DNA of 64,000 nucleotides from Paraburkholderia sp. IMGN_8 (GCF_038050405.1 NZ_CP150901.1:682001-746000); one strand, 5' to 3'. Numbered from the stretch's first letter, positions 51,757 to 60,980 are shown. Program-made: numbers and translations. Notes: generated by a model not told the origin, from the sequence alone.

Positions 51757-52926
51757 TTAGAACTTGTGGCGGATGCCCAGGCTGAGGATTTCTTGCGAGC
51801 TCGTAGCCGAGTTGTAGCCGTACGAACCGATTGCTGCGCCTGCGGTCACAACGCCGGCCGAACCTGCCGCAATGCGTTGGTTGCCGCTGGCGTGTTGATA
51901 CGCACCAACCAGGTAGATGTCCGTGCGCTTCGACAGGTTGTAGTCGCCGCCAAGCGAAACCTGGTGATACGTTGCGCTCGTATCGCCGCTAGCCTTCGTG
52001 TAGATGTAGCCCACGCCCACCAGCATAGCCGGCGTAGCCTGGTAACCCAGGTAAGCGCCACCGACGTTGTACTTCTCCGTCGAACCGAAGCCCGACGCTG
52101 CGTCCGGCTTGTATTGAGCGTTGCTGTAGCGCACGCTAGCCGTAAACGGGCCTGTCACGTACTGCAGTGCCACCGAAGCGATGCCGATCGACTTGGCTGT
52201 CGCGTAGATGCCGCTGACCTGATTGTTGAACGTACCGTCCGACGTGCCACCCCAGCCCGCACGGGCAGTCGCCGAGCTCGCGTTGTCGGCGCGGAAGTAG
52301 CCTGCAGCAACGCTGAACGGACCCGTTGCGTACGTTGCAGCGCCCGACCACGTTTGACCCGAACCCGTCTGGCCAGCCACGCCGCCGAATGCGTACATGC
52401 CTTCGAACTGGAGGCCGCCCCACACCGGCGAGGTGTACTTGATGGCGCTGTTCGTGCGCGAGGAGTTGTCGTTGTTGTCGACGTCGCCCGGCGTGGTGAA
52501 GGTGGAACCGAAGTAGTTGTCTGCCGTCAGCGGTTGAACCAGGTCAACCACCGGATCGTACTGACGACCGGCCGTGACTGTACCCCACTGGTCGCCCGTC
52601 AGGCCGACGTAGGCTTGACGACCGAACATCTTGCCGCCTTGACCCAGCTTGCCGTTGTTCACGTCAAAGCCGTTTTCCAACTGGAAGATTGCCTTCAGGC
52701 CACCGCCCAGGTCTTCCGTGCCCTTCAAGCCAAAACGCGGGCCTTGCAGGTTGCCACCGGCCAGGCCGACTTGATTGGCGTTGTGGCCTTTGCTGTCGAC
52801 GGTGTTGTGAGCGTACTGGATCGATTCATCGATCAAGCCGTACAGGGTAACGCTGCTTTGAGCATGTGCCACGCCAGTGACGCCCAGGAGCGCCAGCGAG
52901 AGGGTAGACAGTGCGATTCGTTTCAT
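51757..52926 (-). CDS. General outer-membrane porin (Gram-negative porin family)
   Basis: This 389-residue protein is a 16-strand trimeric porin. The signal peptide is MKRIALSTLSLALLGVTGVAHA; the mature chain starts QSSVTLYGLIDESIQY. LKGTEDLGGGLKAIFQLENGFDVNNGKLGQGGKMFGRQAYVGLTGDQWGTVTAGRQYDPV is the conserved N-terminal half, and the C-terminus ends in a beta strand with terminal Phe (LSLGIRHKF), as needed for barrel assembly. The ATG was preferred over a GTG four codons earlier because GGAG and the signal peptide fit it. It is monocistronic with its own terminator and a long AT-rich promoter region. Confidence 0.94.
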   Translation of the reverse strand: MKRIALSTLSLALLGVTGVAHAQSSVTLYGLIDESIQYAHNTVDSKGHNANQVGLAGGNLQGPRFGLKGTEDLGGGLKAIFQLENGFDVNNGKLGQGGKMFGRQAYVGLTGDQWGTVTAGRQYDPVVDLVQPLTADNYFGSTFTTPGDVDNNDNSSRTNSAIKYTSPVWGGLQFEGMYAFGGVAGQTGSGQTWSGAATYATGPFSVAAGYFRADNASSATARAGWGGTSDGTFNNQVSGIYATAKSIGIASVALQYVTGPFTASVRYSNAQYKPDAASGFGSTEKYNVGGAYLGYQATPAMLVGVGYIYTKASGDTSATYHQVSLGGDYNLSKRTDIYLVGAYQHASGNQRIAAGSAGVVTAGAAIGSYGYNSATSSQEILSLGIRHKF

Positions 52927-53365
52927 CCATTTCTCCACGCAGATGATTGGTTTCTTTGTTGCGGATTGGAGAATAGCTCACCGCTTCTATCGACAAGAAC
53001 AGGAAAAAAAAGAGTGTCTCCAAAAAGTGACAAAAGCTGCAAGGTCTTGTATTTAAAGCCCGTTAACGATTGTTGCTGTTTTGACAATATTGATTCGTTG
53101 ACTGAGCATTATTGTTGTTTTGTTGACAGTGAAGGTTGCAGTGCATGCAATTCAGACACTTGTTTGAAGGTTTTTTGTAACCTAGTCGTCTAAGTTTTGT
53201 GTCAGATCCGTAGCGTTCGCATAAAAGTTGGAATGCTTATCAGTTGACGAACGCGCTGGACAGAGCTTTCAGATTGTGAGCATGCACCACGAACGAGCAT
53301 CGTATGAGTTTGCGATCTTCGGGGGCTCGCATGTCGCCTCGCAGCGTTGACATGAGGCTTTCGCC
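52927..53365. other. AT-rich regulatory region upstream of the porin
   Basis: About 440 bases of markedly lower GC content than the flanks, with no gene. Two related segments, TTGTTGCTGTTTTGACA and TTGTTGTTTTGTTGACA, lie about 40 bases apart and could bind a porin regulator. GGTTTTTTGTAACC is a small inverted repeat. The right end holds the hairpin CATGAGGC-TTTC-GCCTCATG that covers the YihY stop. Confidence 0.45.
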
Positions 53366-54688
53366 TCATGTATCGCTTTCGTCGTTATCAGCGCCAAGGC
53401 GCGCCACTGTGGCGACGGCAATCCCGGCGGCCGCTGCCAACAGGACCGAGCCCCATGGATGCCGCCTGACATAGCGATCCGCCGCGACGGCTTTGCGCCT
53501 CGCCTCCACCAGCGTGACGGCCGCGGCGCGGGTGGCTTGCGCTTCGGCGTGCACGACGCCGCGGCCGATCCTGACTGCCGTAGTGCGCGCCGACGCTTTC
53601 TGCCGTGGTTGGTCCGTCGAGGAAGCCGTGCCTCGAGCGGAAGCGGGACCCGCCGCGGCAGCAGCACCGGCCACGGGAGCGACGCCGGTGCCGCTGGTCG
53701 CGCGCTCGTTCGCGTGTGGCACCGCATCCGCCGATACCGTCGACGCGGCCAGCACCGAAGCAAGCTTCGCGCGGCTGCCCGGGGGCGGATTGTCCTGCAT
53801 GCCCCATCCGCCGCGCGGGTCGTGCAGGCGGCCGCGCGCCGCCGAGAATTCCGCGCCGAGCAGCAGCACGGCTGCCGAGAAGTACAGCCACATCAACAGC
53901 ACCGCGAGCGAGCCGGCCGCGCCGAACGCGCTCGCCATCCCCGCATGAGCGATATACAAGGCGAACAGCTTCTTACCCGTCGAGAACAGCACGGCCGCAA
54001 CGATCCCGCCGACAAACGCATCGCGCCACTGCACCCGGGTATCGGGCAAGAACTTCAGCAAGCCGGCAAACGCGAACACCAGCACCAACAAACCGACCCC
54101 GAGTTGCAGCAGGTTGCCGATCACGACATACGGAGAGTCGCCCCAGAGCCATTTGCCGATGAACGTGATGACCGTATCGAGCACCAGCGAGACGATCAGC
54201 AGGAACGCGACGCCCAGTACGAGACCGAACGAAATCAGCCGGACCCGGACCATCGCGATCACGCTCGACGAGCGCGGCCCGGTGTTGGGCCACACTATAT
54301 TGAGTGCGCTGTTGAGCGACGAGAAGGTGGCTGATGCGCCAATGGCCAGCATCGTGAACGAAATGATCGCTGCGACGCCGCCTGCATTGCCGCTGTGATG
54401 CGCGTTCTCGACGATGGTTTGCACGCCGGCGGCGGCCTGATCGCCGAGCAGGCCATGAATGTGGTCGAACAGTTCGCCGCGCGCGGCTTGCGCGCCGAAG
54501 AACCAGCCGGCCACGGCAATCACCATCACCAGCGTCGGCGCTAGCGAGAAGGCTGCGTAGAACGCGATGCTGGCGGCCATGGCTGCGCAGCGGTCGTCGG
54601 AAAACTGTTTGAATGCGCCGATTGCCCAGTTGGCCTGCTTGCGGGCCACCATCTGGAGGTTGTCGACGGAAAGCGTGTCCATGTCCAT
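53366..54688 (-). CDS. YihY/BrkB-family membrane protein with YqjD/DUF883-like tail
   Basis: This 440-residue protein has the YihY/BrkB domain in residues 15-295: FKQFSDDRCAAMAASIAFYAAFSLAPTLVMVIAVAGWFFG, GPRSSSVIAMVRVRLISFGLVLGVAFLLIVSLVLD and a last conserved block LAVLLMWLYFSAAVLLLGAEFSA, with six helices. A flexible Ala/Thr/Ser-rich linker follows. Residues 380-440 then look like the ribosome-binding YqjD/ElaB (DUF883) C-terminus: a charged helix, DRYVRRHPWGSVLLAAAAGIAVATVARLG, with the HPW motif before a final membrane helix. The ATG follows EKTT codons with GAGAAG; a longer start is weak. Function of the core family is uncertain. Confidence 0.85.
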   Translation of the reverse strand: MDMDTLSVDNLQMVARKQANWAIGAFKQFSDDRCAAMAASIAFYAAFSLAPTLVMVIAVAGWFFGAQAARGELFDHIHGLLGDQAAAGVQTIVENAHHSGNAGGVAAIISFTMLAIGASATFSSLNSALNIVWPNTGPRSSSVIAMVRVRLISFGLVLGVAFLLIVSLVLDTVITFIGKWLWGDSPYVVIGNLLQLGVGLLVLVFAFAGLLKFLPDTRVQWRDAFVGGIVAAVLFSTGKKLFALYIAHAGMASAFGAAGSLAVLLMWLYFSAAVLLLGAEFSAARGRLHDPRGGWGMQDNPPPGSRAKLASVLAASTVSADAVPHANERATSGTGVAPVAGAAAAAGPASARGTASSTDQPRQKASARTTAVRIGRGVVHAEAQATRAAAVTLVEARRKAVAADRYVRRHPWGSVLLAAAAGIAVATVARLGADNDESDT

Positions 54689-54882
54689 GGTCGTCTTCTC
54701 AGTGGGGTACTGGCGCCGGATGCGGCGTTGCGCCGTTGAGGCGGCTTCGAAGCAGCCTTTGCATCGGGGCCTTTTGCAAACCTTGTGCCTGTCACTATAA
54801 CAAGGCGGCATGCGGGTTTCGTTGACGCGCGCGAGTCAGGTGTGCCGTTAGAATGCCGGTGGGCCCTCACATTCTTGTCGCT

Positions 54883-55422
54883 ATGCACTCACACGAACTC
54901 GTACAACAGCTGGACCTGATCCCAGCGGAACAACTGGGCGCGCATCTGCCCGCGCATGTCGTCGCGCAGTTGCCGGCCCGGGGCGTCACAGTGTTCGCCG
55001 TCAGCGACGACGCCTCCGACACCGCCGAATTCAGCGCACGTTATGGCTTCGGCCTGGAAGACTGCGCGAACACCATCGTGATCCGCTATAAGAAGGAGGG
55101 CGCCGAGCATTATGCGGCGCTGGTCTCGCTGGGGTCGTTGCGTCTGGATATCAACGGAGCGGTGAAGGCTGCGCTTGGCGCGCAGCGGCTTTCGTTTGCT
55201 AAGCGGGAAGCTGCTGTTGAGCATAGTGGAATGGAGTTTGGGGGGATTACTGCTTTTGGTTTACCGGAGGATTGGCGCATTCTCGTCGATGCTGCTGTTA
55301 TGGAGCGTGCACAGATTGTGATGGGGGCAGGGGTTAGGGCAGCTAAGTTGCTGCTGGCGCCTGATGTTTTGCGGCAGTGGGGTCGATGTGAGGTTGTGGG
55401 GTTGACCTTGCCGGTAGCTTGA
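54883..55422 (+). CDS. YbaK/ProX-type aminoacyl-tRNA deacylase family protein
   Basis: This 179-residue protein matches the YbaK/EbsC fold: FAVSDDASDTAEFSARYGFGLEDCANTIVIRYKKEG, then a core ending KREAAVEHSGMEFGGITAFGLPEDWRILVDAAVMERAQIVMGAGVRAAKLLLAPD. It should hydrolyse mischarged tRNA or a related ester in the cytoplasm. The ATG follows the end of a longer frame whose first ten codons lack a ribosome-binding site. The last third uses more T-ending codons than the first part, possibly reflecting the repeat-rich DNA that begins just downstream. Confidence 0.8.
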   Translation: MHSHELVQQLDLIPAEQLGAHLPAHVVAQLPARGVTVFAVSDDASDTAEFSARYGFGLEDCANTIVIRYKKEGAEHYAALVSLGSLRLDINGAVKAALGAQRLSFAKREAAVEHSGMEFGGITAFGLPEDWRILVDAAVMERAQIVMGAGVRAAKLLLAPDVLRQWGRCEVVGLTLPVA

Positions 55423-55460
55423 GGTTTTGCTTTTTTGCCTGCGCGGCGCTTTAGCTGTGT

Positions 55461-55714
55461 GCCTGCGGCGGTGGCCTTTCCTTGATTTGATATTGGTTTA
55501 TTAGCGTTCCCCCTGTGCGGGGGGCACCTACTTTTCTTTGCCTGCCGCAAAGAAAAGTAGGCAAAAGAAAGCGGCTCAAACCGCTAATTTTTAAGCGGGT
55601 CCCCTGGCTTGGAGGGGATAGTGGAGCATCTGGAATCGGTGTTCTCGCACATTCAGCGGGAGTGACAAGGCAGTCATCCTTCCGGCGGCGCTGCGCGCGC
55701 CGTGGCGGTACTTC
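55461..55714 (+). repeat. Large inverted repeat, left arm
   Basis: This arm of about 250 bases is closely similar, I estimate about 85 percent by eye, to the reverse complement of the right arm. Matching blocks include GGCCTTTCCTTGATT, the region AGCGGGTCCCCTGGCTTGGAGG and GTGGAGCATCTGGAAT. It contains its own smaller hairpin, CTTTTCTTTGC with GCAAAGAAAAG. No coding sequence is recognised. Confidence 0.8.
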
Positions 55715-56042
55715 ATCAAACCGCCTGGCGGTTTGGGCGCCGGCGCCTGGTTCGGCGCGGTGGCTCGCCCTCGCGTTCCAAATGCCTGACCCTCGTGTCC
55801 CCTATGCTTCACCGAGGCGCTAGCGTCTCACTCGGAGTGGTAGCTCGCACTCCAAAACTTCGGTGCTTCGCCGAGTCAAAGTGGCCCGCACTTCCACCAT
55901 TCAGCCCCTCGCCGAGGCGAAGCCGATGGCACCCACCAAACCAAAACAAAGTCCCTGGTTTCCCTGGCAGACCGTTCCGGCGACCACGCAGTGCGAGGCG
56001 GGAAGAATGATGCCGGAGGCGCCAATCTGCTATCGGTGTTGG
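55715..56042. other. Spacer between the inverted-repeat arms
   Basis: About 330 bases with no supported gene. Short frames exist in several phases but none has a ribosome-binding site or a recognisable product. It includes a local palindrome around AAACCGCCTGGCGGTTT. Confidence 0.5.
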
Positions 56043-56293
56043 GAAGTACCGCTACGGCGCGCGCAGCGCCGCCGGAAGTATGACTGCCTTGTCACAAACG
56101 CTGAATGTGCGAGGGCACAGATTCCAGATGCTCCACTGCCTCCTCCAAGCCAGGGGACCCGCTTAGCATTAGCGGTGTGAGCCGCTTTCTTTGCTTACTT
56201 TCTTTGCGGCGGCAAAGAAAGTAAGTGCCTGCCCCGCACAGGGGCGACGCTAATAGACCACTAAGAAATCAAGGAAAGGCCAACACCGCAGGC
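56043..56293 (-). repeat. Large inverted repeat, right arm
   Basis: This is the reverse-complement partner of the left arm, with an internal hairpin CTTTCTTTGC/GCAAAGAAAG. The whole structure spans about 830 bases and lies between the YbaK-type gene and the convergent SYLF lipoprotein gene. The ends do not show the target duplications I could recognise. Confidence 0.8.
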
Positions 56294-56331
56294 ACACAAC
56301 CCATGCCGCCGCCAAAGGCAAAAAAACAAAA

Positions 56332-56922
56332 TCAAATAATCAGACGTGAAATCTTGGTCCCTTCCAGCGACACGCCTGCCATCAACCCACCATTAGTCAG
56401 CACAAAAGCTTCAACCGGACCAGTAGCGGTCGAGGTATCGATCGCGCCATTCGCGCCAACCTTCAACACGGCGACCGTCGCATCAGCGCCCGCCGCCCAC
56501 CCTTGGCTGCCGAGGAATTTGTCGAGCGCTTCCTGTGTCATGAAGAGAAAAATGAGCGCCTTGGATTGCGCGCCAATCTGCAAACCAAACGAGCCCGCGA
56601 CAGTGCTGTAGTACCCCGCCGTGCTTCCGCCAACTCGCAACGCGCCTTCGCCATATTGCGCGCCGACCCAGAAGCCCGCCGAGATGACGGACGGAAACAC
56701 CAGCACGCCGCGCGCCTTCGCGACGAGTTCACGCGAGCCGTCGACGTTCGCGTAGAGCCGCTCGAGGGTTGAGTCGACGCCGGCATTGATCGTATCGCGC
56801 TTGCCCGCGTTCGCCGAAGCAGACGCGCTCGAAGACGGAGACGTGGTCGTGCAGCCGGCGAGGCCGAGACCCGCAGTTGCCAGAACGGCACTGGTGGTCG
56901 TGATGAATTGTCGTCTGCGCAT
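56332..56922 (-). CDS. SYLF-domain lipoprotein (Ysc84-like)
   Basis: This 196-residue protein has a signal sequence beginning MRRRQF and a lipobox LAGC (residues 21-24), so it should be lipid-anchored in the envelope. The RRRQF start resembles a Tat motif but lacks a second full RR pair context. The SYLF domain runs from about 60: ANVDGSRELVAKARGVLVFPSVISAGFWVGAQYGEGALRVGG, then QIGAQSKALIFLFMTQEALDKFL, ending TGPVEAFVLTNGGLMAGVSLEGTKISRL. SYLF proteins bind lipids. The gene stands alone and converges on the inverted repeat. Confidence 0.87.
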   Translation of the reverse strand: MRRRQFITTTSAVLATAGLGLAGCTTTSPSSSASASANAGKRDTINAGVDSTLERLYANVDGSRELVAKARGVLVFPSVISAGFWVGAQYGEGALRVGGSTAGYYSTVAGSFGLQIGAQSKALIFLFMTQEALDKFLGSQGWAAGADATVAVLKVGANGAIDTSTATGPVEAFVLTNGGLMAGVSLEGTKISRLII

Positions 56923-57172
56923 GATGTTCTCCCTATGCGTTCGTTATAAGAGGTCCGGCTGATTGCTGTCCTGTTTTACCCCGCCGGGATCGTCCGGCAT
57001 CAGGCATGTGACGCAATTCTGGTTCAGCAGTTCCCGTGCCTGACCGCCAACGCCATCTCCTGGTCCGCGCTCAGCGCCCGGCGCGCCGTTTACAACCTCT
57101 TTCGGCTCTGCAAATGAAAATGCCGTTCAGCGTTAACTGAACGGCATTAGCGCTTTGCGCCCGCTTTGCCGG

Positions 57173-58564
57173 TTACTGCACGGCTGGCTTGATATTCTGA
57201 TTGTGACGGAACAGGTTGTGCGGATCGTAGCGGCTCTTCACCGCGACGAGGCGTTCGTAATTCGGTCCATACGCCTCCGCCACCCGGCCGCCTTCCTCCT
57301 CGGTCATGAAATTGACGTAGACGCTGCCCAGCGCAAACGGCGCGGACGCGTCGAAGAACGCGCGCGCCCAGGCGACGCAGCGCTCATCCTCGCTCGCATC
57401 GTCCCAGCGGCCATGCACGTTCATCACGTATTGCGTGTCGCGATTCGGATAGGCGGTGGCCTCGACCGGCGCGCGGGCGGTCTGGCCGCCGATCTGCCCG
57501 AAGAAGATTTCGCATTGTGTCGACGGCAGCTTGCCGATGGCATCGAGCAGCGCGTCGATCAAACCGTCCGACACGCTGGCCAGATTGTGCGACTTCCAGT
57601 AATTGCGCGCGCCTGGAGCCAGCAACGGGTCGAACGCTTTTTGCCACATCGCATACGGCATCGCGCCGAGATGTTCGCCATACGGTGTGCCGAAGCCGCG
57701 TATGGCCTCCACGGCGGACGGTCCATTTTCAATGGGTCCGGTGTAGCACATCGCGAACACGATCACCGGCTTGCCGTGCACTTCAGGCGGCAGGAACGGC
57801 AGCGGCGGCGCCAGCCGTAGAACGGCCCATGCGCTCAGGTCCTCCGGCATGTCTTCCGCGGCAGTGCGGTATTGGATGAGGGCGTTCTTCGCCTGATCGA
57901 GGGGTAGTACGACGAGGCCGCCGTACACCAGCGGTCCCACCGGATGCAGTGCGAACTCGAATAACGTGACGACGCCGAAATTGCCGCCGCCGCCGCGAAT
58001 CGCCCAGAACAGATCTTCGTGCGAGTCGGCGCTCGCGTGACGCAATTCGCCGTCGGCGGTCACCACATCCGCCGAAACCAGATTGTCCACCGACATGCCG
58101 TATTTGCGGCTCAGCCAGCCGAATCCGCCGCCGAGCGTGAGCCCCGCCACGCCGGTAGTCGAGTTGATGCCGAGCGGGGTGGCGAGCCCGAATGCTTGCG
58201 CTTCATGGTCGACATCGCCGAGCGTCGCGCCCGGCTCGACATACGCGCGCCGTGCCAGCGGATCGATGCGCACCGATTTCATCGGCGACAGGTCGATCAC
58301 GAGGCCGTCATCGCAAAGCGCGCTGCCGGCGATGTTATGGCCGCCGCCGCGCACCGCCAGCGGTAGGTCGTTGTCGCGCGCGAACGCCACGCCGCGGCGG
58401 ACGTCGGCCACGCCGGCACAGCGCAGAATCATCGCCGGATGCCGGTCGATCATCGCGTTCCAGATGCTGCGCGCTTCGTTGAAACCAGCGTCCTGGGGCA
58501 GCAATAGCTGGCCCCGCGTCGCGGACTTTAATTCTTCAATGGCATTGCTGGACACACTCACCAT
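57173..58564 (-). CDS. FAD-linked oxidase, berberine-bridge (BBE) type
   Basis: This 463-residue flavoprotein carries a PCMH-type FAD domain with PLAVRGGGHNIAGSALCDDGLVIDLS, whose His (RGGGHN) is the usual covalent FAD attachment site, and GVAGLTLGGGFGWLSRKYGMSVDNLVSADVVTADG. The position used by the second Cys link in bicovalent enzymes is not Cys here (GLTLGGG), so a single linkage as in 6-hydroxynicotine oxidase is likely. The BBE segment YVNFMTEEEGGRVAEAYGPNYERLVAVKSRYDPHNLFRHNQNI ends the protein. There is no signal peptide. Substrate unknown; alcohols, sugars and alkaloids are all possible for this class. Confidence 0.9.
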   Translation of the reverse strand: MVSVSSNAIEELKSATRGQLLLPQDAGFNEARSIWNAMIDRHPAMILRCAGVADVRRGVAFARDNDLPLAVRGGGHNIAGSALCDDGLVIDLSPMKSVRIDPLARRAYVEPGATLGDVDHEAQAFGLATPLGINSTTGVAGLTLGGGFGWLSRKYGMSVDNLVSADVVTADGELRHASADSHEDLFWAIRGGGGNFGVVTLFEFALHPVGPLVYGGLVVLPLDQAKNALIQYRTAAEDMPEDLSAWAVLRLAPPLPFLPPEVHGKPVIVFAMCYTGPIENGPSAVEAIRGFGTPYGEHLGAMPYAMWQKAFDPLLAPGARNYWKSHNLASVSDGLIDALLDAIGKLPSTQCEIFFGQIGGQTARAPVEATAYPNRDTQYVMNVHGRWDDASEDERCVAWARAFFDASAPFALGSVYVNFMTEEEGGRVAEAYGPNYERLVAVKSRYDPHNLFRHNQNIKPAVQ

Positions 58565-58926
58565 GGCACACCTCCAGACACAATAGGACACTCTTCGGAA
58601 CACTATTCAGCCAACCAAAGCAAAATAAACCGTTCTGAAAAGGCTTTGTTTGCGTCCAGTAAACGGGCCTGTTTTCTTAAGTCAAACATAGGTAAACCCG
58701 CGTTTGCGCTGCATGCCGCGCAAAAGCTGCAGCGATGGGCTTCTGCGCGTGACGGCGGCGATGGTGGCTCAAGCGCGCGCACGCGATGGTGGGAACGCTT
58801 CGGGAAAAGACGGGGTGGGGAAGTGTTGGGTGAGCGTCGTCGTGATGGCTGCGCGACGACACTCCGGTGCCGGAAGCCGCAATCTTTGCGGCCTGCTTGG
58901 GGCGTGTTTGCGTCTGCGTTTGCGTC
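58565..58926. other. Intergenic region between two minus-strand genes, no gene seen
   Basis: About 360 bases in which I find no credible gene on either strand. The left part is AT-rich and is the probable promoter region of the berberine-bridge-type gene. Long frames here are antisense-type artefacts of GC-rich DNA. Confidence 0.4.
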
Positions 58927-59868
58927 TTATACATCCATCGCCGAGTCGCATCGCACGCGTATGTCGAACAGCAGCGCGATATCGGTGAGGGCGTACAGCA
59001 GTGAGAACGAGTTCAGTTCGGAGTAAGGCAAGTCGAGGTTGAAGCCGGTGGAAAACGAGTTATACGTAGAAGACACTTTGAGCGCCGACGGCTTGCGCGG
59101 CAGGTCGAAGACGAGATCGACCGTATAGCCGCCACCGCCTCGCGCGGGCACCCACACCATGAAACGGATGCCGACCAGATGGCCGAGCGGGAAGCGAAAG
59201 CTCTCGCTGTCGTGGCGCAGTCCGCCCCACACCGCGTCGCGCGAGCGGAACGCCGCGGTCAGCAGCGCGCGCGAGCCGTTCTTGAAGTGCGCGAAGGTGG
59301 GAGCCGTCAGCAGTTCATCGAGGCTGACCATCGCGGCCGCTGTGCCGTCCTCGCCGACCTCGATGTTCAGATACGAGCCGATTGCATCCTTGAAACCCTC
59401 ATACAACTGCTTATGCAAACGAGCCGGGACGTTGGGTTCGCGCGTGGCGTCGCTCCGCGCAAACCAGACGCGTTCGACGCAGGCCGCCTCGCCGATATAG
59501 CCGGGCAGCAATTGCTCGTTGTCGCGGTCATCGAAGGAACGGCAGCCAATCGGATAAGGTAATTCGTCGACCGGCAGGTAGCGGTCGGTCGGCTGCCATG
59601 CCCGCACGCTAGTGTCGACGGTGGCCGGCGCGGCCGGTGTGGCGAGCGATGCCGCCAGCGCGAGGGTGTCCGCCGACGGCTCCGTGCTCGCAGCCGGGCC
59701 GGTTGCCGCAACAGCGGCTTGCTGGCGCATCGCTCTTGCGCCGAGCGAGGAGACGAGCACGTATTCGGCGACCAGTGTCCCCACGCCGCAGAGCAGTCCG
59801 ATCAATAGTCCAAAGTGGGCTTTGACCAGAAAGATGACAATTACAGGAATCGCAAGAAAGTAAAACAC
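58927..59868 (-). CDS. Membrane-anchored protein of unknown function
   Basis: This 313-residue protein has two N-terminal membrane segments (residues 1-21 and 22-44: FYFLAIPVIVIFLVKAHFGLLIGLLCGVGTLVAEYVLVSSLG), then an Ala/Pro/Thr-rich linker (50-92) and a soluble domain of about 215 residues. The soluble domain has blocks DRYLPVDELPYPIGCRSFDDRDNEQLLPGYIGEAACVERVWF, RALLTAAFRSRDAVWGGLRHDSESFRFPLGHLVGIRFMVWVP and SSTYNSFSTGFNLDLPYSELNSFSLLYALTDIALLFDIRV. It looks like a folded conserved domain, but I do not recognise a family. It has no obvious operon partner. Confidence 0.75.
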   Translation of the reverse strand: MFYFLAIPVIVIFLVKAHFGLLIGLLCGVGTLVAEYVLVSSLGARAMRQQAAVAATGPAASTEPSADTLALAASLATPAAPATVDTSVRAWQPTDRYLPVDELPYPIGCRSFDDRDNEQLLPGYIGEAACVERVWFARSDATREPNVPARLHKQLYEGFKDAIGSYLNIEVGEDGTAAAMVSLDELLTAPTFAHFKNGSRALLTAAFRSRDAVWGGLRHDSESFRFPLGHLVGIRFMVWVPARGGGGYTVDLVFDLPRKPSALKVSSTYNSFSTGFNLDLPYSELNSFSLLYALTDIALLFDIRVRCDSAMDV

Positions 59869-60001
59869 GGTATTCCCCGTTTGAAAAATCCGGCCGCGTT
59901 CGTGACGCGCCAGTTTCTCCCCTGATGAATCATGCAGCCCCAGGATGCTACTGCGAGCAATTGCTTCAAGACAGGCTTCGACGAAACCGCGCTGCGCTGT
60001 A

Positions 60002-60877
60002 CTACACGTTGCCGACGGCCTCGATTGTCATATCGAGCAGCGCCCGCAGCCGTCCCAGCGCTCGCAGGTCGCGGTGATAGCCGAACCAGACGTCGCGGCC
60101 CGGCGGCGTTTCGTCCAGTTCGATGCGCGCAAGTCCGGGCGTGCTGTCGCCGAGCGGGCATGGCAGCACCGCGAGGCCTGCGCCTTCCGCGCACATGCGT
60201 GCCTGCGCGCCGCGATTGTTGCTGCCGAAGGCGACGCGCGCTTGCGGCAGCATCCGCTTGACCCAGACGACGTCGGGCAGTGAGCCGAACGCGCTGTCCA
60301 TGCTGATGAGCGTCTGACCGGCGCCGTCGCCTTCACGCGTGTATGCCGCCGCCAGATCGGCGCGGCCGTACAGCGCGTAGTCGATGTGCATCAGCTTGCG
60401 CTGGATGACATCCGCCTCGTCGAAAGGCGTGATCCGAAACACCAGATCGGCCTCGCGACGCGCCAGATTGTAGCGGCGCGAATCGGTGACGAGTTCGATC
60501 GACACCTCGCGATGTCTTTCGAGAAACCGCGCGAACACCGGTGTCAGCACATGGACACCGAACCAGTCCGACGACGAAATCCGTAGCGCTCCGGTGAGTT
60601 GCTGTTCCTTGCCGCTCAGCGCGCGGCTGAAACCCAGCGCTTCTTCTTCCATGCGCTCGGCGTAAAGCATGACTGCGCTGCCCTCGTCGGTCAGCACGAA
60701 GCCGTCGCGGGTGCGTTGAAACAGCGTGTGGCCGACAGCCGACTCCAGCGCGCGCAGGCGCCGTCCCATGGTCGGTTGGGTCTGTCCGGCGAGCCTGGCG
60801 GCCGCGCCGAGCGTGCCGCCGCGAGCGATTGCCAGAAAGATGCGGACATCGCCCCAGTCCAGTTTCGGGTCATTCAT
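60002..60877 (-). CDS. LysR-family regulator
   Basis: This 291-residue protein has the LysR winged helix (residues 6-65, LDWGDVRIFLAIARGGTLGAAARLAGQTQPTMGRRLRALESAVGHTLFQRTRDGFVLT) and an effector domain with type-2 periplasmic-binding fold. It is divergent from the quinone-reductase-like gene 100 bases away, its likely target. The start matches the usual LysR N-terminus; an upstream frame extension is not supported. Confidence 0.9.
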   Translation of the reverse strand: MNDPKLDWGDVRIFLAIARGGTLGAAARLAGQTQPTMGRRLRALESAVGHTLFQRTRDGFVLTDEGSAVMLYAERMEEEALGFSRALSGKEQQLTGALRISSSDWFGVHVLTPVFARFLERHREVSIELVTDSRRYNLARREADLVFRITPFDEADVIQRKLMHIDYALYGRADLAAAYTREGDGAGQTLISMDSAFGSLPDVVWVKRMLPQARVAFGSNNRGAQARMCAEGAGLAVLPCPLGDSTPGLARIELDETPPGRDVWFGYHRDLRALGRLRALLDMTIEAVGNV

Positions 60878-60980
60878 TTTCGTTTGCGCGCTGTGCAGAA
60901 GTGTCGATTTACGTGCCTTTTCGCATGGACGATTATGCACGTATCGACTCGTTCACGTGCCAACATCCCAGGAAGCCATC

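Noticed and set aside
58646..59026. 126-codon plus-strand frame near the unknown membrane protein
   Set aside because: It overlaps the well-formed minus-strand gene end and has Arg/Ser-rich antisense composition.
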